This document shows, piece by piece, positions 33,433 to 42,719 of a stretch of DNA of 64,000 nucleotides. The notes under the pieces are model-generated. The model did no database searches and was not told where the DNA came from. It saw only the letters and a list, made by a program, of their open reading frames with translations. Origin of the DNA: JBBATK01 sp044228285 (lineage in GTDB: Bacteria; Bacteroidota; Ignavibacteria; Kapaibacteriales; NICIL-2); contig JBGAVD010000004.1 of NCBI GenBank assembly GCA_044228285.1, positions 124,001 to 188,000 of the forward strand. The letters are read 5' to 3'. Position 1 is the first letter of the stretch, and every line of letters starts with the position of its first letter. Both the position numbers and the translations under genes were made by a program.

Positions 33433-35436
33433 ATGGCACCGAAGAATGAAGAGAAGATAAATGGTGGGTACACTGAGGATAGTATTAAGATCCTTGAAGG
33501 TTTAGAGGCGGTTAGAAAACGTCCGGCGATGTACATTGGTGACACCGGGGAACGTGGCCTTCACCATTTGATCAATGAAGTTGTTGACAACTCCATTGAT
33601 GAAGCTTTGGCAGGTTTCTGTAAGAGCATTATCGTAACTCTGCATGCTGATGGCTCTTGTTCGGTTGTCGATGATGGACGGGGTATTCCAACTGGGCCGC
33701 ACCCACAGAAAAAGATATCGACGCTTGAGCTTGTTATGTGCACACTGCACGCTGGTGGTAAGTTCGATAAGGATTCATACAAAGTGTCGGGTGGTTTGCA
33801 CGGAGTAGGTGTTTCGTGTGTAAACGCTCTTTCAACACGTTGTGAAGCTACCATCAAGCGTGATGGTGAAATATTCCGCCAAGACTACGAAAAGGGAATT
33901 CCTCAGGCTCCGGTGTACAAGATTGGGAAGACTACCACATCTGGAACGGAGATTCGTTTTTATCCAGATGCTACTATTTTTAGCACGGTAAACTTCAAGC
34001 TTGAACGCGTTTCAGAGCGTTTGCGTGAGCTTGCCTTTTTGAATCCAGAAGTGACCATTGAGCTATTTGATGAGCGTGATGGTCGCAAGGAAGTATTTGC
34101 TTATCGCGGTGGACTCGTTGACTTTGTTCGTTATGTGGATAGCGCTGTCACTGCAATAGTTAAGCCGATCTACATTACTGGTCGTGCCACTGGAGATAGC
34201 GGTAGTGAGACCGTTGTGGACATCTGTTTTGAGTACAATGACACCTACACCGACCGCATAAGTTCCTACGTCAACAATATCAATACCATCGAGGGTGGAA
34301 CCCACGTTTCTGGTTTCCGCTCTGCCTTGACGCGCACCTTGAATACCTATGCTACCGCCAATAAGATGGATAAGATCCCTCTTACAGGTGATGACTTCAA
34401 AGAGGGGATGACCGCGATTATCTCAGTAAAGGTTGCTGAGCCGCAGTTTGAAGGGCAGACCAAGACCAAGCTGGGAAATAGTGAAACCGAAGGTATCGTT
34501 CGTACAATCATGAACGAGCAATTGGCCCAGCACCTTGACGCGCATCCGTCCGTAGCAAAGCGCATTTTGGAAAAGGCGATCTTGGCGGCTGAAGCTCGGA
34601 TGGCTGCAAAGAAGTCGCGTGAATTGGTTCGCCGCAAGAATGCTCTTGAATCATCTATGTTGCCAGGTAAGCTGGCAGATTGCTCACTCAATACGCCTGA
34701 GGATTGTGAGATCTTCATCGTTGAGGGAGACTCCGCGGGTGGTTCGGCAAAGCAAGGACGTGATCGTCGCTTTCAGGCAATTCTTCCATTGAAGGGAAAG
34801 CCGCTGAATGTTCACAAAGCGCGCTTAAACAAGATTCTCGAGAATGAAGAAATTCGGATCATTCTGACAGCAATTGGTGTTGGCTTCGGTGATGATTTTG
34901 ATGCCAGTCGCGCACGGTATGGAAAGATTATCATCATGGCGGATGCGGATGTCGACGGTTCACACATCCGTACACTCTTGATGACACTGTTCTTTAACTA
35001 TATGCGTGAATTGATTACGCTGGGTAAACTCTACATAGCGCAACCTCCTTTATACAAGTTGAAGAAGGGTAAGCAAGAGTATTATGCCTACAACGACGCC
35101 GAGCGCGATGAGGTGATTGCACGCATCCGTAAGGAAAAGGCTGAGAAGGCGCGTGCAAAAGCGAATAAAGAGGCGGTAGAGGAAGACGAGGCAGTAGCAG
35201 AAGGCGCAACCGCTGATGGCATCTTGATATCCCGATTTAAAGGATTGGGAGAGATGAATCCAGAGCAGCTCTGGTCAACTACTATGAATCCTGATACTCG
35301 AACCTTACTCCTGGTAACCATTGAGAATGCTGCAGAAGCAGCTCTTCTGTTTGATACGCTCATGGGAGACAAAGTTGAACCGCGTCGCGAGTTTATTGAG
35401 CGCAACGCCCAGTATGTGAAGAACCTGGACGTATAA
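33433..35436 (+). CDS. gyrB: DNA gyrase subunit B
   Basis: A 667-residue ATPase subunit of DNA gyrase, which introduces negative supercoils. The GHKL ATPase domain shows EVVDNSIDEALAGFC, DDGRGIP and GGLHGVGVSCVNAL. The transducer domain has YVNNINTIEGGTHVSGFRSA. The TOPRIM domain shows EGDSAGGSAKQGRDRRFQA, then LPLKGKPLNV, and MADADVDGSHIRTLLMTLFF. ISRFKGLGEMNPEQLW ends the protein. A charged insertion of about 25 residues (KEKAEKARAKANKEAVEEDE region, near residue 567) sits between TOPRIM and the FKGLGEM block. A topoisomerase IV ParE would be the alternative; the motifs and length fit GyrB. Gene stands alone with its own terminator. Confidence 0.97.
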   Translation: MAPKNEEKINGGYTEDSIKILEGLEAVRKRPAMYIGDTGERGLHHLINEVVDNSIDEALAGFCKSIIVTLHADGSCSVVDDGRGIPTGPHPQKKISTLELVMCTLHAGGKFDKDSYKVSGGLHGVGVSCVNALSTRCEATIKRDGEIFRQDYEKGIPQAPVYKIGKTTTSGTEIRFYPDATIFSTVNFKLERVSERLRELAFLNPEVTIELFDERDGRKEVFAYRGGLVDFVRYVDSAVTAIVKPIYITGRATGDSGSETVVDICFEYNDTYTDRISSYVNNINTIEGGTHVSGFRSALTRTLNTYATANKMDKIPLTGDDFKEGMTAIISVKVAEPQFEGQTKTKLGNSETEGIVRTIMNEQLAQHLDAHPSVAKRILEKAILAAEARMAAKKSRELVRRKNALESSMLPGKLADCSLNTPEDCEIFIVEGDSAGGSAKQGRDRRFQAILPLKGKPLNVHKARLNKILENEEIRIILTAIGVGFGDDFDASRARYGKIIIMADADVDGSHIRTLLMTLFFNYMRELITLGKLYIAQPPLYKLKKGKQEYYAYNDAERDEVIARIRKEKAEKARAKANKEAVEEDEAVAEGATADGILISRFKGLGEMNPEQLWSTTMNPDTRTLLLVTIENAAEAALLFDTLMGDKVEPRREFIERNAQYVKNLDV

Positions 35437-35580
35437 CGTAGGTAGCATGGAGAGCGCAAGTACAGTGAACATTGAACTCTGTACGAAACCAAGCAAGCAC
35501 GAGCTTTGCCACATTAAGATCCTGGCTTCTTCCGAGATTTGATTTGAGATCAGGAACGTAGGCTTCAAATGACAGAATTG

Positions 35581-35613
35581 AAACGGGGGATAGCGCTGCT
35601 ATCTCCCGTTTTT
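35581..35613 (+). terminator. Intrinsic terminator of gyrB
   Basis: A 14-pair stem with one G-T wobble (AAACGGGGGATAGC / GCTATCTCCCGTTT, loop GCT), with the T-run TTTTT at its 3' side. It lies about 145 bases after the gyrB stop. Confidence 0.85.
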
Positions 35614-35782
35614 CGTAGAGCATGTACTGTGGGGGCAAGTATCGTTTTCACTAAGCACGCGCTTATCAGCATCCCACGACGAGATCCGCTCCCCAAAATC
35701 GACCATAAGTGCTTCTGATCAAACAACCTTAGCGTGAACATTTTTCTTTTTCCACGAGGAACAATGAGACCTAAGTCTGTGT

Positions 35783-35810
35783 ATCTTTGTTAAAAGATAA
35801 CAATATCTTT
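35783..35810. other. Overlapping inverted repeats upstream of the Ig-repeat gene
   Basis: ATCTTT at 35783-35788 can pair with AAAGAT at 35793-35798, and AAAGATA at 35793-35799 can instead pair with TATCTTT at 35804-35810. The middle element is shared, so only one hairpin can form at a time. The stems are weak and AT-rich; a promoter-region or protein-binding palindrome is equally possible. Confidence 0.35.
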
Positions 35811-36040
35811 AATTCTTATATTGACAATTGAGTTTTGCCCCTGCTTCACTGTGCTGCCTCTCTGCATTGGTGATCTCTGAACAAGTAGATCGACAAACAC
35901 GGATCTTCTCAGACAAATAAGATGGTTAACCTGCAAAGGATAGGTGTTTGAGTGAGAAGAGCGTAAGCGCTGAGGAGCTGGAGTGAATTGCAATGCTTCA
36001 ACATGCAGAACGCTAGCAGGTATCACGTATTACGAGGTGT

Positions 36041-39000
36041 ATGATGAAAAGAATGTACCTATTTCTACGACAGTGCGCAATGATCGCTATTACACTGTCG
36101 TGTAGCTCTAAAGTGTCAGCGCAGTCTGAATTCCAAGCTTGGCTACAATCAGTAGAACCGACAATAGTGTGTGAGTCTAATAGCTCGGCTACACTACATT
36201 TTCAAATCACCGGAGCAGAGCCGCCATTCTTTGTTGAGTATACCGATGGAGAACAACTCTTTAGCTTTACAGCCGAAGCTACCGAGGCTAGTGTAAGTGT
36301 TGCTCCAGGAGTTACGACAACATATACGCTCGTTTCCGTGAGCAGTGGCTCTGAGAGTTTTGCCGAAGTGTTTGGCTCTGTAACTCTTGAGCTCAGCACC
36401 TCACCAGAGTTCATTGAAGATCTTGACAGTTCGCCAATGGAAATCTGCTTTGGACAAGCAGCGATACTCAGTGTAGCGGCTCGCGGGGTCGATCTGCAGT
36501 ATCAATGGTACAAAGATGGACAGCAGCTCCAAGTAGATGGTGCACAAACTTCAACCTTCGTCATTAGTTCCTTCGATTCTGATGATTATGGAAGCTACTA
36601 CTGCACGGTGAGTAGCAGTTGTAGCGAAGCATCGATAAGTAGTCAGAGCAGAACTTTGATGCTGGCGGCAAACCTTGAACTCATTAGCGATCTTGATGCA
36701 GGTCAAGTGGACATCTGCGCAGGCAACGAACTTCAACTGAGTGTTGTCGCAGCCGGTGGTAAGCTCAGTTACCAATGGCGACGTAATGGCGAAGCTATTC
36801 TTGGAAACGAAAGCGCAAAAAGTGCGACATTGTATATACCAGCGACAGATTACACCGACGCCGGACTCTATGACTGCAGAATTCACTCAGAGTGCGACAA
36901 TTCGACTCTGCTATCACATTCTCTTATTGTTCAGCTCGTCAATCCCGTAACGATCCTCAACCAACCACTGAGCCAAAGTGCCTGCCCTTCGGCAGAAGTT
37001 CGCTTTAGCGTAGAAGTCGGAGGCAGTGCACCCGTCTATCGCTGGCGTAAAAACGGTATCAATATAGAGAATAACCCTACTGCATTTAGCCCGACTCTCG
37101 TCCTTTCGAATGTGACAAGCGCTGACGCGGCTAGCTATGATGTTCAGATTGCAAACAATTGCATGGAATTTCCAGTGTACTCAGACAAAGTGCAACTGCG
37201 AGTGTATCGCTCAGTCAGTGTAGATGTTTCCGAACGAACAGTGGGTGTATGCCGACACGGAGATCTCAGTCTCCATGCAAATGTGGTTGGAGAGTATCCT
37301 GTGTTTCAGTGGCGGATGAACGGCAAGGATATTCTTGATAACCCAAGCGCAACCACAGCGACACTTCACTTGTCTGATCTTCTTGATGACATGAGCGCAG
37401 ACTATGATGTTATTGTACAGGATCTATGCGATGTTGTGCAGTCTGCAAGTGTTCAAGTTCGAGTATATGCCCCGATCGCAATTGAACGCCAGAGCACTTC
37501 TATGTCCATTTGCGCTGGCGCAAATGCTCATGCAGAAGTCAGCGTCAGTGGATCAGCTGGCCGGTATCAATGGTACAGAGATGGTGTGTTGCTAACGAGT
37601 CAAACACGACCTATCTTAGACATCTATGCGATAGATATCAATGAAAGTGGTCGATATTATTGTAGAGTGGACGCTGCCTATGAGTGCGAACCAGCAAGTC
37701 TGCAAAGTGAAGCAATTCAAATTAACGTGATCCCTCCAACCAAAGTCATCAAGGAACCTGACAACGCGATCACTGCGCTCGGTTCAACGGCAATCTTCTT
37801 TGTTCAGAGCAGTGGTACCGGGAACATTATCGATCTCATAGAAACATATCAGTGGTATAAGGATGGTGCGATCCTGACTGACGACGATCGTGTAAAAGGA
37901 AGCTCGAGTGCTCAGCTGGAGATTAGCGACATACGTTCATCTGACTCCGCAAGTAGATTCGTTTGTCGAGTACATGGAGCGTGCGGCAGCGCCACAAGCT
38001 CGGTGGCACGAATAATCATTCCACCATTGACCATTAGTCGTCAACCGCAGCACGTTCACGCATGTGTGGGTTCGACTGCGACGCTGAACGTTGAAGCACG
38101 AAGCACACAAGATATCTCACTCAGTTATCAGTGGTTTAAAAATGGCTTCGCAATAGCAGGGGCGACACGTCCGAGCCTCGATTTTGTTAGTCTGAGCTTG
38201 GATGATAACGGCATCTACAAGCTTGGCATCATTCTCGGCTACAAGGTTGTCGTATTTAGTAACAGCGTTAGCGTTGAAGCCCTACAAGCTCCGGTATTGG
38301 ACATGGCGACACCGGTTGAGTATCGTCGTTCCTGCGCCGGTGGATACCTCGAGCTCAACGCGCCAGTGCTTAGTGGCACAAACTTGAAGTATCAATGGTT
38401 TCTCGATAAGGTAGCCATTGACGGCGCTGAGCAAGCTCAGTATGTAGACTATAGTATATCAAGCACAAGAAATGGCAGCTACTCTGTAACAGTCTACAAC
38501 GGATGCGCAAGTGCATCAAGAGTAGTTGCGAATGTTCAAGCAGCCGAAAAACCAACGATTCTGCGTCAGCCAGAACCTTCGATATTGGTTAATGCTGGAG
38601 AGATGATTTACTTGAGTATTGAGGCTCGCGGTGAGGCTATTCAATATCGTTGGTCACTGAATGGAGTAGAGATACCAGGGGCAATCACGAATGAGTACTC
38701 AACTGTAGCAACGCCTGAGAAGGGTGGATACTATAGTGTTCGCGTCTTTGGAATCTGTGGTATCGTTTACTCTGACAATGCGCGTGTGAATGTGAGTGTG
38801 AGCACAGATGTGACTACTTCGAGTACAACTGAAGGATGGAGCATGAGTGCGTGCCGGCCAAATCCCGTTCATGATGAGGCAAGCATTCTTCTTACTGCAC
38901 CTGAGCGCTCGAATATCGACTTAGAGTTTTACACAGCGGAAGGTCAAAAAGTTCTTACTCAGCACTATGGCTATGTGCCGGCTGGCCAAACCGTGCTTCG

Positions 39001-39103
39001 TTTAGGAAACGAGCTCGCTTCGTTGTCCAGCGGTCGTTACATGCTCCGCATTCGTACTGAAAGCGGAGTCGTACTTGATACTTCAGTTCTCGTAGTTCAT
39101 TAA
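36041..39103 (+). CDS. Large exported Ig-repeat protein with type IX secretion sorting domain
   Basis: A 1020-residue protein with a signal peptide (MMKRMYLFLRQCAMIAITLS then CSSKVSAQ). Residues about 110-920 contain at least nine immunoglobulin-like repeats, each recognisable by a central tryptophan strand: YQWYKDGQ, YQWRRNGE, YRWRKNGI, FQWRMNGK, YQWYRDGV, YQWYKDGA, YQWFKNGF, YQWFLDKV and YRWSLNGV. Many also have a C-terminal YYC or DYDV-type strand and paired cysteines. The last 80 residues are a type IX sorting domain (ACRPNPVHDEASILLTAP opening, GRYMLRIRTESGVVLD near the end). It should be delivered to the cell surface and act as an adhesin-like or structural protein; the ligand is unknown. 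No adjacent genes share its strand as an operon. Confidence 0.9.
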   Translation: MMKRMYLFLRQCAMIAITLSCSSKVSAQSEFQAWLQSVEPTIVCESNSSATLHFQITGAEPPFFVEYTDGEQLFSFTAEATEASVSVAPGVTTTYTLVSVSSGSESFAEVFGSVTLELSTSPEFIEDLDSSPMEICFGQAAILSVAARGVDLQYQWYKDGQQLQVDGAQTSTFVISSFDSDDYGSYYCTVSSSCSEASISSQSRTLMLAANLELISDLDAGQVDICAGNELQLSVVAAGGKLSYQWRRNGEAILGNESAKSATLYIPATDYTDAGLYDCRIHSECDNSTLLSHSLIVQLVNPVTILNQPLSQSACPSAEVRFSVEVGGSAPVYRWRKNGINIENNPTAFSPTLVLSNVTSADAASYDVQIANNCMEFPVYSDKVQLRVYRSVSVDVSERTVGVCRHGDLSLHANVVGEYPVFQWRMNGKDILDNPSATTATLHLSDLLDDMSADYDVIVQDLCDVVQSASVQVRVYAPIAIERQSTSMSICAGANAHAEVSVSGSAGRYQWYRDGVLLTSQTRPILDIYAIDINESGRYYCRVDAAYECEPASLQSEAIQINVIPPTKVIKEPDNAITALGSTAIFFVQSSGTGNIIDLIETYQWYKDGAILTDDDRVKGSSSAQLEISDIRSSDSASRFVCRVHGACGSATSSVARIIIPPLTISRQPQHVHACVGSTATLNVEARSTQDISLSYQWFKNGFAIAGATRPSLDFVSLSLDDNGIYKLGIILGYKVVVFSNSVSVEALQAPVLDMATPVEYRRSCAGGYLELNAPVLSGTNLKYQWFLDKVAIDGAEQAQYVDYSISSTRNGSYSVTVYNGCASASRVVANVQAAEKPTILRQPEPSILVNAGEMIYLSIEARGEAIQYRWSLNGVEIPGAITNEYSTVATPEKGGYYSVRVFGICGIVYSDNARVNVSVSTDVTTSSTTEGWSMSACRPNPVHDEASILLTAPERSNIDLEFYTAEGQKVLTQHYGYVPAGQTVLRLGNELASLSSGRYMLRIRTESGVVLDTSVLVVH

Positions 39104-39129
39104 CGACGACACACTGATGCTTGTACATG

Positions 39130-39160
39130 CAAAGGGCAGTACCGATGGTACTGCCCTTTG
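39130..39160. terminator. Shared terminator between the Ig-repeat gene and the short clpB
   Basis: A 13-pair stem AAAGGGCAGTACC / GGTACTGCCCTTT with loop GAT lies between the two convergent genes. The flanking T-run is short (TTT), so its strength rests mainly on the long stem. Confidence 0.75.
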
Positions 39161-39228
39161 TTCGTTCGGTATGAAACGAGAGATTCACACAAGAGGCGAA
39201 ACCGGCATCGGGGCTACGGCCTCAGCAC

Positions 39229-40542
39229 TTAAGCTTCTGGATGGAGTTCGCGCAACAAGGCTTGTCGCTCAATCTCTAACTGCCGTATCTTTCGTTCAAC
39301 GCTATCCAGCTCTTCAGGTAAGGAGTCAATCTCAATGCGAAGCTTGGATGCGGACTCATCAATGAGGTCTATGGCTTTATCTGGCAAAAAGCGGTCTGCG
39401 ATGTATCGATGAGAAAGTTGTGCAGCCGCGACTATAGCGCCATCGGTTATGCGCACTCCATGGTGCACTTCATATCGCTCTTTGAGACCCCGAAGAATCG
39501 ATATGGTGTCCTCAACACTAGGTTCCGCAACATAGACTTTCTGAAAGCGACGTTCCAGTGCAGCATCTTTCTCAATATACTTTTGATACTCATCGAGAGT
39601 CGTCGCACCAATGCAGCGAAGTTCGCCACGTGCAAGCGCTGGTTTGAGGATGTTCGCAGCATCCATACTACCTTGAGTTGCTCCGGCACCAATCAAAGTA
39701 TGGAGTTCATCGATGAACAAGATAATCTCGCCAGCAGCGTCGGATACTTCCTTCACAACTGCTTTCAGCCGCTCCTCAAATTGTCCTCGGAACTGAGTTC
39801 CTGCGACAAGGGCACCCATGTCCAAGGCTACCACTGATGTGTTACGAAGTGTTTCAGGAACATCGCCACTAACGATTCGTTGGGCAATGCCTTCGACGAT
39901 TGCAGTTTTTCCAACACCAGGCTCACCAATCAGAACCGGGTTGTTTTTAGTTCTACGCGATAGAACTTGGAGCACCCGTCTGATCTCGTCCTCCCGTCCT
40001 ATAACCGGATCGATTTTTCCTTTACGCACTGCGTCGTTCAACAATCGACCATATCGTTGAAGTGCTTGGTACTTGTCTTCAGGGTTCTGATCGGTAACTC
40101 TCGAGTTCTTACGAAAGTCTTGCAGCACTCGAAGAATGGTGTCGTGGTTTACACCCTGATCTCGTAACAAATCCTGAGCACTTGACTTTTGTTCCGCTAG
40201 AGCCATGAGTAAGTGCTCCACACTAACATACTCATCCTTCAAGGTCGAAGCCTCCTTGAATGCCTGGTCCATGACAGAACTCATTGAATTCGATACGTAC
40301 GATCCACTCTGCGCACCACCAACTTTGGGCAGTTTCTCGAGCTCTTCGTTGATTTTGATTTTAATGTAGTTGAGGTTAGCGCCTATGGTTTGCAGTATTC
40401 CCGGCACGATGCCTTGTGCGTCCTGCGTCAGCGCAGCGAGCAAGTGCATTGGCTCGATAGCCTGGTTGTTGTAACCGGATGCTATCTCTTGGGCGCGCTG
40501 AAAAGCTTCTTGCGACTTAAGAGTAAGTTTCTGTAGGTTCAT
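39229..40542 (-). CDS. clpB: ClpB-like chaperone ending after the first AAA+ domain
   Basis: A 437-residue protein that begins as a normal ClpB disaggregase: N-terminal repeat domain (MNLQKLTLKSQEAFQRAQEI), then the first AAA+ domain with Walker A GEPGVGKTAIVEG near residue 205, Walker B ILFIDELHTLIGAG near residue 275, and the arginine-finger region DAALERRFQKVYVAEPS. The pore loop reads GTQFRGQFEERL, with Phe where E. coli ClpB has Tyr. The frame stops at LHPEA in the first helix of the middle domain, so the second AAA+ domain is absent (full ClpB is about 860 residues). No middle-domain sequence continues in another frame after the stop. Without the second ring it cannot work as standard ClpB. 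Confidence 0.85.
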   Translation of the reverse strand: MNLQKLTLKSQEAFQRAQEIASGYNNQAIEPMHLLAALTQDAQGIVPGILQTIGANLNYIKIKINEELEKLPKVGGAQSGSYVSNSMSSVMDQAFKEASTLKDEYVSVEHLLMALAEQKSSAQDLLRDQGVNHDTILRVLQDFRKNSRVTDQNPEDKYQALQRYGRLLNDAVRKGKIDPVIGREDEIRRVLQVLSRRTKNNPVLIGEPGVGKTAIVEGIAQRIVSGDVPETLRNTSVVALDMGALVAGTQFRGQFEERLKAVVKEVSDAAGEIILFIDELHTLIGAGATQGSMDAANILKPALARGELRCIGATTLDEYQKYIEKDAALERRFQKVYVAEPSVEDTISILRGLKERYEVHHGVRITDGAIVAAAQLSHRYIADRFLPDKAIDLIDESASKLRIEIDSLPEELDSVERKIRQLEIERQALLRELHPEA

Positions 40543-40688
40543 GATAATGTCCTTGAAGTACTAGATGCAAAGACGCACAATGCACTCGAAAATTGGAGGA
40601 GTGGTTTGGCATTGCTAAGCATGCGCATGAGTTCGAAGCTACACTAGAAACTTGTCTCTCGACGTATTGGGGCGTACGATTTACTCCG

Positions 40689-42629
40689 CTACTCCCGAAC
40701 GCGAATGCGAATAGAACGGTTGAGAAAGCGACCTTCCGGACGTGATTCATCAAACTTATCCGTTGAAACTGAGCTCTCAAGGCGAAACTTGGACGACGAT
40801 ATACTCTTGATGAAACTTTCCGTATTCGCAGCTCTGCGTTCCGACAATTGACGGTTGCTCGCTTCATCTCCTAAGGCGTCTGCACTACCCAGAATCTGTA
40901 TCGTCGAACCTTCAGGCAACATTGTCACGAGTTGTCGGAGGAGCTCTTTGTTAGCCTGCGAAAACTCTGCTGAGTTATAATCGAAGCGAAGTATAGCATC
41001 GAATGATTGCAAGTTCAGTACGATTTGTTCACGGCGTAAGTCCGAGAGATTCACTTGATACTCATCGCGTGAATTCAAAAAGGGAGGTGCGTGTGCTGAT
41101 ATTTCCAATGTGTAGTTTCCTTTATCTGTGCTCAAGCGTTGGTTCAATTCTACAACGCGCTGCTCGGTCCCTCTAAAGACCTGATCTTTCATGGCAGGGC
41201 TCTGTACATTAATTTCACTGGAGTCAAAGAACTGAGCGTCAATAGCGATCTGGGCACTTCCGCGCAGTTGTACAAACTGCTGACGAGATACATACTCTTG
41301 CAGGGGAGCATTCTGAACATTGATATCCACCCGTCGATTCTCTTCGCGGCCTTGGGCATAGTCTGCGTTCGAAGCGATGTGAGGCAGAATAGTTGCACGA
41401 ACGCTCATTCTATCAGGCTCAATACCCAGCTTCGCTAAAGCTGCTTGCACTGCTTCGGCACGTTGTTTCGCAAGACCGATTGCTCCAGCTTCATCGTTTC
41501 CTGAAGTAGCTCCTTCCAAAACAATACTCGCTTTTGGATTATTCTTCATGATGTTGGCAACAGAGAAGAGTATCGATCGATGATGTTCGAATGCATTGTC
41601 GCTCTCAACCACTCGATCCTTAGATGTGTAGTATCTCTCTGGGATCTCTGCCGAGTTCTGCTCAAAAAACACTGCGTTTACGAGGGAAGCGCTGGCGCGT
41701 AACTCGCTACCGGTTTGCAGGTACGGCGAAACGTTCTCCAGTCGAGCGGTCAGAATTGGCAGTGGTTTGGCAGACTCAACCGTCTTCACGATTGGAGGTA
41801 TGCTATCCTTTTTAACTGGGCTTGGTTTTGCCGGTGGAATGACTGGTATTGGTTCTGCTGATTGAAGCGAGAAACGAAAACCCAGATCAGCGCGAACAGC
41901 CATGGTCTTCCAAGGTGCAGAGCTGACCACATTATTAAACATACTCTCAACAGTTAACTGTTGGGTAAAGTAAGAGCTTTTTCCAATGGGAAGTAGGTTC
42001 TCAATACCAAAGCAGAGACCGAAGAGCATATTGCTGATGCTGCCAATTGGTTTCGTGCCGTTGCTTAATGATACTGTTTGTTTGTTGTTAATGGTATACA
42101 CAACGTTCTCGGGCGACACAATACGTTGCTCTTGATTGAACGTTGGCTGCATTGCAAAGGCAGCAATCAATCCTACACTGAGTCGTTGGTGCGACTTGCC
42201 GATCTGCGAAAAATCATAGCGCAACTCAGGTATGACATCGATATACGGCAAGGTGCAAGCAATACTGTTCTCAAAAGTTACTTCTAACACACTTCCAGGT
42301 TTGCTGATGTCAGCCGAGGGCAAGACGGTATTGTTTGAGTAAATAGATGCACTTCGATCGGTGGAGCGTGCACTAAGTCCAAGGCAAAAAGTATGTGCAA
42401 CTGGCGTTTCCAAACTCAATGAAAACTGCGGGCGAAAACTTGAGCCGTGATCGAAGAGACCGCAGTCTGATACACCTTCAAAACTGGTGATGGTTGTTGA
42501 GTGGGAATTGTACCCCAAACCACCACGAGCATGCAGAGCTATCCACTCACGCTCGACCAAACTTTGCGCAGCTAGCTGCGATATACACAAACAGGAGAGG
42601 ACGAGGGAACGTAGCAAATGCTTACTCAT
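40689..42629 (-). CDS. Outer-membrane barrel protein with two OmpA-like domains
   Basis: A 646-residue protein. A signal peptide (MSKHLLRSLVLSCLCISQLA) is followed by a beta-barrel-like region of alternating strands up to about residue 260, a Pro-rich linker (VIPPAKPSPVKKDSIPP), a first OmpA-like peptidoglycan-binding domain (about 310-460; VNAVFFEQNSAEIPERYY then YAQGREENRRVDINV), and a second one at the C-terminus (about 545-646; LRFDYNSAEFSQANKELLRQ then LSERRAANTESFI). It should anchor the outer membrane to the cell wall. It is the architectural partner of the protein at 48698-50650. A short intergenic stretch separates it from clpB on the same strand. Confidence 0.85.
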   Translation of the reverse strand: MSKHLLRSLVLSCLCISQLAAQSLVEREWIALHARGGLGYNSHSTTITSFEGVSDCGLFDHGSSFRPQFSLSLETPVAHTFCLGLSARSTDRSASIYSNNTVLPSADISKPGSVLEVTFENSIACTLPYIDVIPELRYDFSQIGKSHQRLSVGLIAAFAMQPTFNQEQRIVSPENVVYTINNKQTVSLSNGTKPIGSISNMLFGLCFGIENLLPIGKSSYFTQQLTVESMFNNVVSSAPWKTMAVRADLGFRFSLQSAEPIPVIPPAKPSPVKKDSIPPIVKTVESAKPLPILTARLENVSPYLQTGSELRASASLVNAVFFEQNSAEIPERYYTSKDRVVESDNAFEHHRSILFSVANIMKNNPKASIVLEGATSGNDEAGAIGLAKQRAEAVQAALAKLGIEPDRMSVRATILPHIASNADYAQGREENRRVDINVQNAPLQEYVSRQQFVQLRGSAQIAIDAQFFDSSEINVQSPAMKDQVFRGTEQRVVELNQRLSTDKGNYTLEISAHAPPFLNSRDEYQVNLSDLRREQIVLNLQSFDAILRFDYNSAEFSQANKELLRQLVTMLPEGSTIQILGSADALGDEASNRQLSERRAANTESFIKSISSSKFRLESSVSTDKFDESRPEGRFLNRSIRIRVRE

Positions 42630-42719
42630 GACAACTGATCCTTGTTGACTAAATTGAATACAAATATCGTGTGCAGGGTCTAATTGACTCTGTTATTGTT
42701 GTTTAATCCACCCTCTGCC

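Larger units (their letters stand above)
35437..36040. other. Gene-free stretch between gyrB and the Ig-repeat protein gene
   Basis: About 600 bp. It holds the gyrB terminator at 35581-35613, an AT-rich segment near 35740-35830 with overlapping short inverted repeats, and the leader of the Ig-repeat gene. No coding sequence is supported. Confidence 0.5.

Noticed and set aside
36041..39103. DNA tandem repeats in the Ig-repeat gene.
   Set aside because: The nine Ig domains are diverged at the protein level and do not form a near-identical DNA repeat, so no repeat feature is listed.
39104..39228. Possible frameshift continuation of clpB after its stop.
   Set aside because: I read the other two minus-strand frames; neither continues with middle-domain sequence, and all close quickly, so a simple frameshift does not explain the short gene.
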